Part shown: positions 1 through 11,549 of the stretch, in pieces
Numbering within the stretch: position 1 is the first letter of the stretch
Layout: each line of letters starts with the position of its first letter
Source: Macrostomum hystrix
Lineage: Eukaryota; Platyhelminthes; Macrostomidae
Reading direction: 5' to 3'
Assembly: GCA_950097015.1 (NCBI GenBank)
Contig: CATNEN010000038.1
Span: 992,001 to 1,056,000, forward strand
DNA: 64,000 bases
The notes under the pieces: model-generated
Told to the model about the DNA's origin: nothing
The model's input: the letters and a program-made list of their open reading frames with translations, nothing else
The model's database searches: none
Translations under genes and position numbers: made by a program

Positions 1-138
1 TTAGAAAGCTGCACGTTATGTCCAACACTCGCCTATTGCCCCAGACACAGATTCTGGTAGCCTTCTTGTCTCTCCCACTGCCAGTCAGGCTTTGATCAAA
101 TTAAAATCTCATTTTCCAACTCTCGCTGTCACTTTCAG

Positions 139-231
139 ATCGCGCCGGCAGCAAGGACAGGAAATGTCCGGCCAAGTGCAAGGCCAATGAGCGAGTGCTC
201 AGCCAGGTCGACTACTGCCTGCGACAGTGGG
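139..231 (+). CDS. Netrin, penultimate coding exon (start of NTR domain)
   Basis: Netrins are secreted laminin-related guidance cues that bind DCC/UNC5 receptors. This 93-nt exon lies between an AG acceptor (actttcag) and a GTGAGT donor. It reads in one frame (enters with two bases, exits in phase 1) and carries CPAKCK and DYCLRQW, the first cysteines of the netrin C-terminal NTR (C345C) domain. It joins in phase to the exon at 4149, giving YCLRQW-AREMTSRHLE, as expected where the first NTR helix runs into the beta-barrel. Earlier exons (laminin VI and EGF-like domains) would lie left of the window. Too short to be obvious as an ORF. The netrin assignment rests on the joined domain; the exact paralogue is unknown. 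Confidence 0.85.
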
Positions 232-240
232 GTGAGTAGC

Positions 241-800
241 TGAGGCAGGTCTTAAAGAGATGAGGCCGGGCAGGGATGAGGCAGGGGAGAGATGAGGCAG
301 GAGAGAGATGGGACACGGGAGAGATGAGGCAGGGGAGATATGAGGCAGGTGAGAGATGAAGCAGGGGAGAGATGAGACAGGGGAGAGATGAGACAGGGGA
401 GAGATGAGACAGGGGAGAGATGAGACAGGGGAGAGATGAGGCAGGGGAGAGATGAGACAGGGGAGAGATGAGGCAGGAGAGAGATGGGACACGGGAGAGA
501 TGAGACAGGGGAGAGATGAGGCAGGGGAGAGATGAAGCAGGGGAGAGATGAGACAGGGGAGAGATGAGACAGGGGAGAGATGAGACAGGGGAGAGATGAG
601 GCAGGGGAGAGATGAGACAGGGGAGAGATGAGACAGAGGAGAGATGAGAAATGGGAGAGATGAGACAGGGGAGAGATGAGGCAGGGGTGAGATGAGGCAT
701 GGCAGAGATGAGACATGGAGAGAGATGAGGCATGGCAGAGATGAGACATGGAGAGAGATGAGGCATGGCAGCGATGAGGCATGGCAGAGATGAGGCAGTG
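241..800 (+). repeat. Minisatellite, 16-bp unit agacaggggagagatg
   Basis: About 35 tandem copies of a purine-rich 16-mer, with gca/gaca variants and degenerate copies after 690. It begins ten bases after the netrin donor. All three reverse-strand frames stay open because 16 is not a multiple of 3 and the unit lacks stops. Those serine/leucine/proline-rich frames are artefacts. The same core recurs at 10130-10990. Confidence 0.95.
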
Positions 801-1439
801 CAGAATGATCAAGCCATGGGTGATTTGGCGGCAAGAAGAGGTGTTTGAAGGATCAAGCCATGGTTTGGGAGCATTTTATGCTCGTATGCTGTGGGTTGCC
901 GACCCTGCCAAAGGCGAAAAAAAGGTATTTTTCAGTCGTGGATTCTATCTCGAGACCGTCCTATCTAGACAGTAGACTTATTCCCTCTTTTCTACTTCGG
1001 CTTACGAAATGCAAACAGAAATGCAGGAGTGGGAGAGCACTAAATTAAGAAAAGTGCGAGCTCAGTCAATCATAGGAAAATTCGGTGTTAAAGGGGAAAG
1101 GAAAGTCTTGTCCCATCCGAATCGAACAGATCGATAATTTGTTCCCAAACTCTAGACGGAACGGGGGGAACTGGCCAGAAGCAAACGGAATAAAATCTGC
1201 AGACAAAGTTGCTGTTGTTTTTGCACTGCTGGCTGAAAAATTATGAAAGAATTTCTGAGAAAGAAAAATCAGACTCAGCACTCAAAACTGCCTCTTCGCG
1301 ACCGGATCAGGCGCCTGAGAACACGCGAGAGAGAAAATTGGAGCAAACTGCTGCTAACCAAAGAAGGACCTGAAGAGAAATGCAGGTCGCCGGTCTTCGC
1401 AGCCCTATATCCAAGTTCTCATTTTCCCGAAAATCCCTT

Positions 1440-2862
1440 CATTTCATCTCCCAAAGCCTCTTTCCTTTCCCTTCATCTCACTGAAATCTCCTCCCTTCAT
1501 CTCACTAAAATGTCTTCCCTTCATCTCATTAAAATCTCCTCCCTTCATCTCACTAAAATGTCTTCCCTTCATCTCATTAAAATCTCCTCCCTTCATCTCA
1601 CTAAAATCTCCTCCCTTCATCTCACTAAAATCTCCTCCCTTCATCTCACTAAAATCTCCTCCCTTCATCTCACTAAAATGTCTTCCCTTCATCTCACTGA
1701 AATCTCCTCCCTTCATCTCACTAAAATGTCTTCCCTTCATCTCATTAAAATCTCCTCCCTTCATCTCACTAAAATATCTTCCCTTCATCTCACTAAAATG
1801 TCTTCCCTTCATCTCACTAAAATGTCTTCCCTTCATCTCACTAAAATGTCTTCCCTTCATCTCACTAAAATGCCTTCCCTTCATCTGACTAAAATGTCTT
1901 CCCTTCATCTCACTAAAATATCTTCCCTTCATCTCACTAAAATCTTCTCCCTTCATCTCAGTAAAATCTCCTCCCTTCATTTCACTAAAATGTCTTCCCT
2001 TCATCTCACTAAAATCTTCTCCCTTCATCTCAGTAAAATCTCCTCCCTTCATTTCACTAAAATATCTTCCCTTCATCTCACTAAAATCTTCTCCCTTCAT
2101 CTCAGTAAAATCTCCTCCCTTCATCTCACTAAAATGTCTTCCCTTCATCTCATTAAAATCTCCTCCCTTCATCTCACTAAAATATCTTCCCTTCATCTCA
2201 CTAAAATATCTTCCCTTCATCTCACTAAAATGTCTTCCCTTCATCTCACTAAAATGTCTTCCCTTCATCTCACTAAAATGCCTTCCCTTCATCTGACTAA
2301 AATGTCTTCCCTTCATCTCACTAAAATATCTTCCCTTCATCTCACTAAAATCTTCTCCCTTCATCTCAGTAAAATCTCCTCCCTTCATTTCACTAAAATG
2401 TCTTCCCTTCATCTCGCTAAAATGTCTTCCCTTCATCTCACTAAAATGTCTTCCCTTCATCTCACTAAAATGTCTTCCCTTCATCTCACTAAAATTTCTT
2501 CCCTTCATCTCACTAAAATGTCTTCCCTTCATCTCAGTAAAATCTCCTCCCTTCATTTCACTAAAATGTCTTCCCTTCATCTCACTAAAATTTCTTCCCT
2601 TCATCTCACTAAAATATCTTCCCTTCATCTCAGTAAAATCTCCTCCCTTCATTTCACTAAAATGTCTTCCCTTCATCTCGCTAAAATGTCTTCCCTTCAT
2701 CTCACTAAAATGTCTTCCCTTCATCTCACTAAAATATCTTCCCTTCATCTCAATAAAATCTCCTCCCTTCATCTCACTAAAATCTCTTTCGTTCATCTCA
2801 CTAAAATGTCTTCCCTTCATCTCACTAAAATGTCTTCCCTTCATCTCACTACTCTTCCGTTC
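1440..2862 (+). repeat. Minisatellite, 24-bp unit (reads MSSLHLTK per unit)
   Basis: About 59 copies of a pyrimidine-rich 24-mer containing tcttcccttcatctcacta, with substitutions that shuffle the last codon (atg/atc/ata). It sits inside the netrin intron. It is open on both strands for about 500 codons only because the unit is a multiple of 3 without stops. No domain, and no splice sites fit a coding role. Confidence 0.95.
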
Positions 2863-4148
2863 ATCTAACTGAAATCTATTTACTTTAGTTTGCGCTGAAA
2901 ATATTATACAGTTGCAATTTTCGGTTGAGGTTCGCAGTTTAAATTCGCACAAAAACTTTCAAATCAACATCAAAAAGAAAATTTCATTTTTCATAAGGAA
3001 GCCCCATTAAGCACAGTAATTTCTGTAATTCTGCTTCGAGGTGTGAAACTGCTCAGGCGGGGTACCAGTTGAGCAGAGGGCCCGAGCTGAGATCTAGAAG
3101 GGGCAACGCAACAAAAATGGCAAAACGGCACGCACTCGGGAGTCGAGAGGCAGGCATTGTGCTGGCCAGCTTGGCCACATTATTATTATTTTTTATTATG
3201 ATTTCACACAACGCACCCACCTTGAAAATTCTGCTGCGTCCAAGGGCCCTCCTCTTTTATTTCTACCGCTCTGCGAAACAATGCCGACACGCTAGAGACT
3301 GAGAGTGGTTAGAGAGGCTGAGAGACGGAGAGATTTAGAGTCGGCGTCAATCACAGTCCCGTATTGTCTTGAGCTGCTGCAGTTGCTACAGGGCACCTAC
3401 CCGAGCAGGTATTGGGTTTGCAGGGCCTTGGATTCCCTGGCAAACACCGCCTGCTATTGAGAGCCTTCGGGGTGGCCCTGGCGGCTAGCTTTCTCGTTTA
3501 AGATAATCTTGCGCGGCAGAATATTTTGTCTTTCCAGCTAAAAAGCAATCCTTTTTTAGAAATAAATAACAGACTAAATTACAGGTCGGCGAGGAAGCAT
3601 AGAGAGAGGGTGGGGGGAGATTAAGCAAACAAAATTGGTTGCCATGATGATTTGGGCAGCCTGCAAAACCTTCGGCTTCCAAAAGACGGCACGGAAAAGA
3701 AGGCAAAACAACCTCATCGCAAGACGCTTTTGAATAAAATTTGATTTCAGTTGCCTTTTTGAAATCGAGTGAAGGAGAACAGTGAGGCCTAAAGAGCCAA
3801 ATGAGACCCCATAAACAATTTCAGAAGCAAAAGCTCGCATAAAAAACTTCAGGAATCACAGCAAGATTTCAGAGGCCTTAGTGGGGCTTCAAGAATAATA
3901 GTAAATGCGTCATGAACAACAGTAATTAAGGCTTCAGGAACCAGTTTAGGCTTCAGGCATCATAAGTAAAGCTTCAGGAACAATAGTGAGGCTTCAGGAA
4001 TCTCTGCAAATGCTGAGCAATTACTTTGGACTCCAGGCACCTCTAAAATTGAATCCACAAATCAGTTCAAGACTTCGCAAAAAACTTCGCGATCGCGCCA
4101 GTGACACGCTGAAGACTTCCAGAATCATTCGTAAAGTTCCTTTCCAAG

Positions 4149-4777
4149 CCCGTGAAATGACAAGCCGACACCTCGAAATTGCAGCCATCAGGGTCCAGGT
4201 GACGGACATTCGCCGCCAGCGCCGCTGGGTCCAGGTGTCAGCTCGCACCTTCTCCTACAAGTGCCCCACGCGCAGCTGCCCGGAGCCAGCTAGCGTCGGC
4301 ATCGGCACGCCGGCCACCTTCTGGATAAAGCGGCACCAGTGGCGCTGCCGTTGTCCGCGACTGCGCCGTGGGGCGACTTATCTGGTCCTGACGCGGGACA
4401 AGCGGCACAGGAAGCATCCAGCCGACCTGGTGCTGGACAAACGGTCCATTGTGCTGCGCTGGGAGGACAGCCTGGTGAGCCGGCTGCGCCAGTACGAGAA
4501 ATTTATCGGGCACGACTACACCGCCGACGGCTGCGTGGACTGCGACTGCATCCGTCGGCGGCACCGGCAGCAGCAGCGTCGGAGGCGTCAGCAGAGACAG
4601 CGGCGCAGAAGAGCCGGCGGCGGCGGGGTCGTCAGCGGCTCGAGTCGAATGCGCAAGCGGGACTCGAGGTCGGCCACAGCCGCTGGAGCTGCTGTGTCAG
4701 CGGGTGCCGCCGCGGCAGCCCCCCAGACACCGAGGCCCCGGCAGCAGAATTACCTGTACGGTGGCACAACCGACTGA
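4149..4777 (+). CDS. Netrin, terminal coding exon (NTR domain and basic tail)
   Basis: Acceptor tttccaag|CC continues the phase-1 frame from the exon ending at 231 and runs to a TGA at 4775-4777. Visible NTR features: RTFSYKCP, WRCRCPRLRRG, TYLVLTRDK, then VLDKRSIVLRWEDS and RLRQYEKF, matching the netrin pattern of a cysteine pair, a YLLL-type strand, an ADKSS-like turn and the WRDTWARRLRKF-like end. After the domain come CVDCDC and a tail of about 75 residues rich in Arg/Gln, then Gly/Ala/Pro, longer and more basic than the short lysine-rich end of vertebrate netrin-1. The NTR domain of netrins binds heparan and is secreted. An upstream ATG in the same frame (4164) is internal to the protein, not a start. 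Certain as netrin NTR; paralogue unknown. Confidence 0.9.
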
Positions 4778-6784
4778 CAGGGCTCAGACAACAGGCCTTT
4801 TGTTTCAAGATTTACTAATTAAACTGCCGCTGAGTTTATATAAATTGCATCATAGCCTGAACTGCTTCGTGTCCGTCTGTTTTTACTCTTATCGACTTCT
4901 GAAGAATGCCCATCGATCTCTGCTGTCATGGCGGTCAGTAATTTGCATATGAAAAATGATTACCTCATAATTTTACTCTTAAAATTTAATTTCTGTATGA
5001 AGTGCACGTCAGCTTTTGTTGTTGTTGTGAATTTAATCTCGGAATTTAGAATTGGCACGGCAGTTTTTTATTCTCGTGTCGCCTCAGTTGGTTTACGCTA
5101 TTTTTGTTTCATTTTCGTCCACTCGATGACTTCATCAGTGTGTACATACCGACTGACTGACGGACTCAGTTCCTAGATCTAGGCTTTAGCTGTCTGCTCT
5201 CAATATTTATTTTATTAATTATTACAATTTTTTCTTGTTCCTTCTGAATTTGTTTACAGTATTTGTCTTTTGGCAGTGAAATTTTCTGCAACAAAATGTC
5301 GAGTCAATACGCGCTGCAGTTGCTACTGCTGGACACATTTATTTGTACCTGGAAGCATATATATATATTACCTGCGGGAAAAATGTACTAAGTGCGTTGT
5401 TGAAGTTTTTTGTGTTCAATTAAATGCATAAAAAACTTAAAAAATGTTTTTTTAATGAAAAAACTGTTGCTTTACGGTTTGTTCAGGCATTTAAATTACT
5501 GCCAAAGGAGTTCAAATCAAAGAATTTATAATTAAGCGATCGAAAAAATGTAAGATTAGGCATGCTAGGCTACACTGCGGAATTCGTTAATTCTTATATA
5601 ATTAAATTAAAAAACTTTCGCTTATAATTTAGCCTATAATTACTAAATAAAATTGTATACTTATTGTTTTAAGTTCCAATACATTAAATTAGATATATAA
5701 ATAAAAATATATATTTAAATATTTAAATATTATATTATATAAAATAAATATAAATATAGAAGTAAAGATTTTGGCACTAGTTTAAATGCCGAAAGCTTTC
5801 CAAGAAATTTCAGCAAAAAGAAATAATGAACTCATAAATGAAACCACTTAGTGTCTATTATCAATTGTATAATTGTTCTAAATTATTAATTAATTTCTCT
5901 CAGTGACTTAATTTTTATAGCTTTAAAATGAATGTCTATGTTTACAATGTGAAAAAATACTATTTCAAATTAAGAATGGATTAAAATTAATCTCGCCGCT
6001 GCATTATGCTCAGTCTGTGTCAGTTAACATGAAGTCAGTTCATCCCAAAACAATTTTGTCGATTGTTGCAATCATTTTCATAATTGGAGATCTAGCTTCT
6101 GTTTAAAAAACTTATAAATTAGTTGACAAAATAAATACAAATATTTCAATTTTTCTACTGTTAGTAGTCAATTCGGCATCAAACATATAATCATTTAAAT
6201 TTAATTTTAACGAATATGTCTGTTCCATGGACAAAGTAGCTTTGTTATACTCGCTATCTTTGTTATACTCGTAACCGGGCGTGGGAATGAAAGATCATGA
6301 ATTAAAATTGTCTTAACTTTAGCTACGCATAATATACTGCAATGGACTAGGCTAGCTAATTATGTACGTTAGGCCAAGAGTTTGGCCAGCAGCACCTGAT
6401 CCACTCCATCATGCACTCATATTTTCCACTGAAAGGAAGTTCACCGCAATAACTTAGAGAGTCTTCTAGGCAAGGCTTTCGGGCTGGCAGGAATTCCACC
6501 GCAGTGTTTAGCAAAGTATTCGACAGCCCTCATATATAATCCTACTGGCCCAGCTGCTAATGGAGTCTGTGTCCATCCGCTAAACTGCAAGGCGTTGACC
6601 GCAATTTCCTGTTAAGTAATTTGCTCTAGCATGAAATTGAGCAATACTACCCAAAGGTGACTCTATTATCATCTTCCTATGATGAAATTCTTCAGCAACA
6701 AGCGCTGAGCAGCTCTCTCACCTGTTGCATTGCCACAAAATATGCTCAATAATAATTATGTCTCTGGCTGCCTGTCTTGATATG
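4778..6784. other. Netrin 3' UTR and AT-rich intergenic DNA
   Basis: An ATTAAA hexamer at 4818-4823 is a possible poly(A) signal for netrin, weakly supported. From about 5200 to 6300 the DNA is strongly AT-rich, with an almost pure A/T tract at 5690-5760. No coding exon or RNA gene recognised. Confidence 0.5.
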
Positions 6785-7206
6785 TCTGTCCCATATGTAT
6801 GTCTGTTTCTACCTGTCTGTCTCTACCTGTCTGTCTCTACCTGTCTGTCTCTACCTGTCTGTCTCTACCTGTCTGTCTCTACGTGTCTGTCTCTACCTGT
6901 CTGTCTCTACGTGTCTGTCTCTACCTGTCTGTCTCTACCTGTCTGTCTCTACGTGTCTGTCTCTACGTGTCTGTCTCTACCTGTCTGTCTCTACCTATCT
7001 GTCTCTACCTGTCTGCCCCATATGTATGTCTGTCTCTACCTGTCTGTCTCTTCGTATCTGTCTCTAATTTTCTGTCTTAGCGTGTCTGCTTCTACCTGTC
7101 TGCTCAACCTCTACGTCGCTATCACCTGTCTGTATTTTCATGTCTTTCTCTTCCTGTCTGCTCTTTTAATGTCTGTCCCAACCTGTCTCTCTCTACCTGT
7201 CCGCAG
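6785..7206 (+). repeat. Minisatellite, 14-bp unit tacctgtctgtctc
   Basis: About 25 copies, regular from 6808 to 7015 and degenerate afterwards. Pyrimidine-rich, with internal tgtc subrepeats. Lies between netrin and the GPCR, which are transcribed toward each other. Confidence 0.9.
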
Positions 7207-7515
7207 CTACACTCATCGATTGCGTAGATCCACATTTTTGCATTCACGAATCTGCTTGTAATCTTGCAATCTATCAGTTTCAATTGCTCCTAGAATGTTC
7301 CGGTTGATGTTTATGAGCGTAAATTTAAACAAAAATGCAATGAAGATCAGGTTTTCGGCTCAATGCATGGTTTACTTTTGCTATATTTAAATTTGAAGCA
7401 AATTGTTTGCTAACGCCCAGAAATTACCGCACGTAACTATCGAAATAAAATGATTTGTTATAAATGTTTCCCCAGCGAAGGTGCATTTTTAAATAGTAAA
7501 TTCACAGCTGGTTGA

Positions 7516-8233
7516 TCACACACTCGAGTCAGCGAAGCATCGCAACGGCACCTCCACAATCTCTTGCTGCTGCTGCCGCTGCTGCTGCTGTTGCTGACGC
7601 TGCTGCTGCAGCTCGATCTGTCTCAAGGGCTGGGCCGAGCTTTCATTCTCGTTTCCATAGCAACGGGCCAGGCGCTTGGGCAGCAGCTTCACCAGGCCAG
7701 CCTTGAAGCTGTCATTGCTGGCCACGTAGATGAAGAAGTTGCAGGAGCCGTCCAATGAGCCGAAGGCGTTGGACATGAGGTTCAGCACAATGTACGCTCC
7801 TGGCTGAGGACTGCTCAGCGAGATGACGCCCCAGATGAGCTGCGGCAGCTGGCAGGCGATGTACAAGTTGGTGAGCATGAGCACAGTCCGGGTTGCCTGG
7901 CCGCTTCGCTGGCTGGCGCAGCGCCGAGCTCGCTGACTCTGGCCGTGGCGTCGGCGGAGCTCCCGGCCCGACTGCCGAACCCGCGCCACAGTCAGCCAGT
8001 TGCAGACGCAGGCAGCCAGCACCGGGCCGCCGATCTGGCAGCCGAAGTTCACAACGCCGGTGTACACTCGGGTCAGCTTGGTGGTGACGATTTCGGCGTA
8101 GTGCTTGCCATCGGGGCAGCGCGACAACTGAAGGCTGACCTCCATGAAGCGGGGCGCGCCGAGGGTCGCGGCCAGCACGCACAGGGCTGCGGTGGTGGTG
8201 GTCAGGCGGCGACGCAGCGACAGCGAGCGGCTC
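7516..8233 (-). CDS. Peptide-type GPCR, exon 2 (TM4-TM7 and C tail)
   Basis: Second coding exon of a rhodopsin-family receptor, probably for a neuropeptide. Acceptor caccgcag|GAGCCG at 8233 completes the AG|G arginine codon from exon 1 (phase 2). It encodes RSRSLSLRRR (loop 2), TM4 TTTTAALCVLAATLG, loop cysteine RCPDG, TM5 VNFGCQIGGPVLAACV, a basic loop 3, TM6 TNLYIACQLPQLIWGV, and TM7 ending GSCNFFIYVASNDSF, which is the NPxxY position. The C tail is glutamine-rich and ends at TGA 7518-7516. Joined protein is 387 aa, usual for the family. NFFIY resembles FMRFamide-receptor-like sequences from invertebrates, but the ligand cannot be named. A longer open frame extends to 8280 and is cut by the splice site; it runs into SINE DNA. 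Confidence 0.87.
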
Positions 8234-8261
8234 CTGCGGTGCGGCATCAGTGTGTTGATGG

Positions 8262-8505
8262 GGGCTGTAGCCCGTGTCACGTCTTAAAGGTCGGGGGTTC
8301 GATTCCCGACTCCACTGGAACATTTTTGTGTCCTTTAGCAAGACAGCTGTTAAATGGATACCAGCATTAGCTGGACAAATCGATGTTTGGCGCCCCCCAG
8401 TCCATGGACTGAACAGCTGTACTCTGCCTTCAGATGCACCGCGCAATGACTGCGGCTGTGCTGTTGAATGCACATCTGAGCAAATTGGGTCATGCAGGGA
8501 GCTGA
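8262..8505 (+). mobile_element. SINE-B copy (tRNA-derived head)
   Basis: B-box-like ggttcgattcc lies in a tRNA-like head at 8288-8312, followed by a body shared with 56415-56698: gtgtcctttagcaagaca, the palindrome cagtccatggactg, and gcggctgtgctgt. It starts just behind the GPCR exon 2 acceptor. 5' boundary uncertain. Confidence 0.75.
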
Positions 8506-8521
8506 GGTGCAGGGACTAAGT

Positions 8522-8857
8522 CAATAATGTAACAATATTAGGATTTGCAGTAGGGCGGCGGGCAATGGCACATCATTCGGCGACTCTAGACCCGCAGCCA
8601 GCGAGGAGGCAATTCTGCCCATACGGCTGACTCCTGAGCACACAGATACTGTACGCAGGCACACGCTCTTACAGGTGTGTACATCTGCCCTGACTTTCTT
8701 ATCTTCAGGCAGTGTACACCTGAGTAAATTGCACGACAAGCCCCCAAGCCTTCTCACCGCGGCTGGGCTTCAAATGAATGTGGCCTCGCCGCGGAATCGA
8801 GCTCAGGGACCTTGGTGCGAGAGGCAAATGCGTTAACCGCTCTGCCTCTCACCCTCC
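8522..8857 (-). mobile_element. SINE-A copy (tRNA-derived head), reverse orientation
   Basis: Read on the - strand, the head is ggcagagcggttaacgc (A box) with a degraded B box, then cgaggccacattcattt, ttgtcgtgcaattta, gtgtacactgcctga, gctcaggag and cctcctcgctggctgcgg. The same order is found at 22389-22740 and 62339-62640. It sits tail to tail with the SINE-B at 8262 inside the GPCR intron. Confidence 0.85.
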
Positions 8858-8861
8858 AAGG

Positions 8862-9656
8862 ATTTGGTGAGGCTGTGATAGAGCTCAGATACAGGGATTC
8901 GGTGAGGCTGTGATAGAGCTCAGATACAGGGATTCGGTGAGGCTGTGATAGAGCTCAGATACAGGGATTCGGTGAGGCTGTGATAGAGCTCAGATACAGG
9001 GATTCGGTGAGGCTGTGATAGAGCTCAGATACAGGGATTCGGTGAGGCTGTGATAGAGCTCAGATACAGGGATTCGGTGAGGCTGTGATAGAGCTCAGAT
9101 ACAGGGATTCGGTGAGGCTGTGATAGAGCTCAGATACAGGGATTCGGTGAGGCTGTGATAGAGCTCAGATACAGGGATTCGGTGAGGCTGTGATAGAGCT
9201 CAGATACAGGGATTTGGTGAGGCTGTGATAGAGCTCAGATACAGGGATTCGGTGAGGCTGTGATAGAGCTCAGATACAGGGATTCGGTGAGGCTGTGATA
9301 GAGCTCAGATACAGGGATTCGGTGAGGCTGTGATAGAGCTCAGATACAGGGATTCGGTGAGGCTGTGATAGAGCTCAGATACAGGGATTCGGTGAGGCTG
9401 TGATAGAGCTCAGATACAGGGATTTGGTGAGGCTGTGATAGAGCTCAGATACAGGGATTCGGTGAGGCTGTGATAGAGCTCAGATACAGGGATTCGGTGA
9501 GGCTGTGATAGAGCTCAGATACAGGGATTTGGTGAGGCTGTGATAGAGCTCAGATACAGGGATTCGGTGAGGCTGTGATAGAGCTCAGATACAGGGATTT
9601 GGTGAGGCTGTGATAGAGCTCAGATACAGGGATTCGGTGAGGCTGTGATAGAGCTC
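8862..9656 (+). repeat. Minisatellite, 35-bp unit, very homogeneous
   Basis: About 22.7 copies of a 35-mer containing gtgaggctgtgatagagctc. The only common variation is a C/T at gattcgg versus gatttgg. Near-identity across copies suggests recent amplification or homogenisation. Located in the GPCR intron, starting directly after the SINE-A head. Confidence 0.95.
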
Positions 9657-10128
9657 TCAGACTTAGTGAAACTAGCCTAAACAGTAGAATTATTATTATG
9701 TAAAAGTATTATCTGACCTCAACAATAGCTGTTTTTCACATTTATCTTCAAAATAATTTTTCTTTCTTGTGTAGTGATAACAGTCCCGACTGTTCTATAA
9801 TCAGTCTATTATCCCTGGACCAACTAGAGCTGATCAGATAGCTTTGCTCACAGTCTGCCTCAGGACTTCACTCGAAGAACAAGCTAAAACGGAAGCGAAA
9901 GTAAAAGAAGCCAGGAAAATAAGCAACCCGAATTGCTTCAAAATTCCAGGAATAAAAGAAGCAGCAAATGAAGCTATGAAGCTATTTTCTGGGGAAAAAA
10001 TTAAGGCCACCTGTTCAATGCTTTGATACTTTTGATATCACTGATTAGAGGCTTGTGGTTTCGCAAGTGAAACCGTGATTTTTATTATCTGGATTTCAAC
10101 TCTTAGCTGTTAAAAGACAGCTATTTTC
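9657..10128. other. Non-repetitive part of GPCR intron
   Basis: AT-rich DNA between two arrays. A 60-codon open frame at 9844-10026 has no domain or splice context that I can defend. Nothing else seen. Confidence 0.5.
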
Positions 10129-10129
10129 T

Positions 10130-10990
10130 TCCTTGACAGGGGAGAGATGAGACAGGGTAGAGATGAGACAGGGGAGAGATGAGACAGGGGAGAGATGAGA
10201 CAGGGGAGAGATGAGACAGGGGAGAGATGAGAAGGGGAGAGATGAGACAGGGGAGAGATGAGACAGGGGAGAGATGAGACAGGGGAGAGATGAGACAGGG
10301 GAGAGATGAGACATGGGAGAGGTGAGACACGGGAGAGATAAGACATGGGAGAGGTGAGACAGTGGAGAGATGAGACAGGGGAGAGATGAGACAGGGTAGA
10401 GATGAGACATGGCAGAGATGAGACAGGGGAGAGATGAGACAGGGGAGAGATGAGACAGGGGAGAGATGAGACAGGGGAGAGATGAGACAGGGGAGAGATG
10501 AGACAGGGGAGAGATGCGACAGGGGAGAGATGAGACAGGGGAGAGATGAGACAGGGTAGAGATGAGACAGGGGAGAGATGAGACAGGGGAGAGATGAGAC
10601 ACGGGAGAGATGAGACAGGGGAGAGATGAGACAGGGGAGAGATGAGACAGTGGAGAGATAAGACAGGGGAAAGATGAGACAGGGGAGAGATGAGACAGGG
10701 GAGAGATGAGACAGGGGAGAGATGAGACAGGGGAGAGATGAGAAGGGGAGAGATGAGACAGGGGAGAGATGAGACAGGGGAGAGATGAGACAGGGGAGAG
10801 ATGAGACAGGGGAGAGATGAGACATGGGAGAGGTGAGACACGGGAGAGATAAGACATGGGAGAGGTGAGACAGTGGAGAGATGAGACAGGGGAGAGATGA
10901 GACAGGGGAGAGATGAGACATGGGAGAGGTGAGACACGGGAGAGATAAGACAGGGGAAAGATGAGACAGTGGAGAGATGAGACAGTGGAC
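10130..10990 (+). repeat. Minisatellite, 16-bp unit agacaggggagagatg (second locus)
   Basis: About 54 copies with the same 16-mer and the same strand as 241-800, but in the intron of a different gene (GPCR). Variant units (acacgggag, acatgggagaggtg, 2-bp-shortened gaaggggag) occur in recurring blocks at 10226-10345 and 10741-10870, so blocks were duplicated. Open frames of about 250-275 codons on the - strand are artefacts. Confidence 0.95.
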
Positions 10991-11103
10991 TTGGTGACTT
11001 TGCTTCTATTTACTGGCGTATCATATCCGGACCTTGCCCACCCCCTTAGTAACCTTAGTCAATAACTTGTAGAGGCTAAGACACAGTTTTCAGCTCCACA
11101 AAC

Positions 11104-11549
11104 CTCAGCGGGGCATAGATCTTGATGACTCTAGACAGCGCCACCAGCAGCATGAGCCAGTTGTGCGCCATCACCAGGGAGACCCTGATAGCCCACACAG
11201 GTGGGTGCAGGTAGGCCAAGGCCAGGTAGAAATGAGCTGGGCGGCCGCCGCTCAGCTGCATTGAGTGGCACAGATTGTCCAGCAGGTTCATGCAGATGTA
11301 CAGGCTGTCCGGCACCGCCAGAATTCTCAGCAGTTTCGCCAGCTCAGACTGTGCCCCAGTTCGAGTGAGCACAGTGTAGGACAGACCGTTGAGCAGCATT
11401 CCACTGACTGTGAGCAGCAGCTGGAGACAGTTGAGAGATGCCACAATGCTCAACAATATTCTGCTGTTCTGGTATTCGTAGTTGGGATAGGAACAGTTGA
11501 CGAACTCCACGAAATGATAGAAGCTGTCTGATGGCTGGCCTGAGGACAT
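11104..11549 (-). CDS. Peptide-type GPCR, exon 1 (N terminus to TM3)
   Basis: Starts at ATG 11549 (MSSGQPSDSF). The N terminus has a glycosylation sequon NCS near residue 18. TM1 is about residues 30-60 with LLNGLSYTVL (the conserved Asn of TM1), TM2 has LAVPDSLYICMNLLD (the conserved LAxxD), and TM3 ends LLVALSRVIKIYAPLR at the cytoplasmic face. Donor ctgag|gtttgtgg is at 11103 (phase 2). Splicing to 8233 restores loop 2 and TM4 with no gap. The DRY position reads SRV, so the Asp/Glu and Tyr of the motif are missing. The downstream open frame beyond the donor stops after 8 codons. I saw no upstream in-frame ATG that would lengthen the protein. Confidence 0.85.

Larger units (their letters stand above)
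232..4148 (+). other. Netrin intron (GT-AG, 3.9 kb)
   Basis: Donor gtgagtag at 232, acceptor tttccaag ending at 4148. The intron holds two minisatellites (241-800 and 1440-2862). The remaining stretches, 801-1439 and 2863-4148, look non-coding: I see no conserved protein, and 3840-4010 has loose repeats of an aggcttcaggaa-type motif. Short open frames here lack splice context or recognisable domains. Confidence 0.75.

Noticed and set aside
1243-2868. 541-codon + strand and 502-codon - strand frames of repeats
   Set aside because: Pure translation of a stop-free 24-bp minisatellite in the netrin intron; open on both strands, no domain, no splice support.
6725-7261. 178-codon Cys/Leu/Ser-rich protein
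   Set aside because: Three overlapping frames are open across the 14-bp array; not coding.
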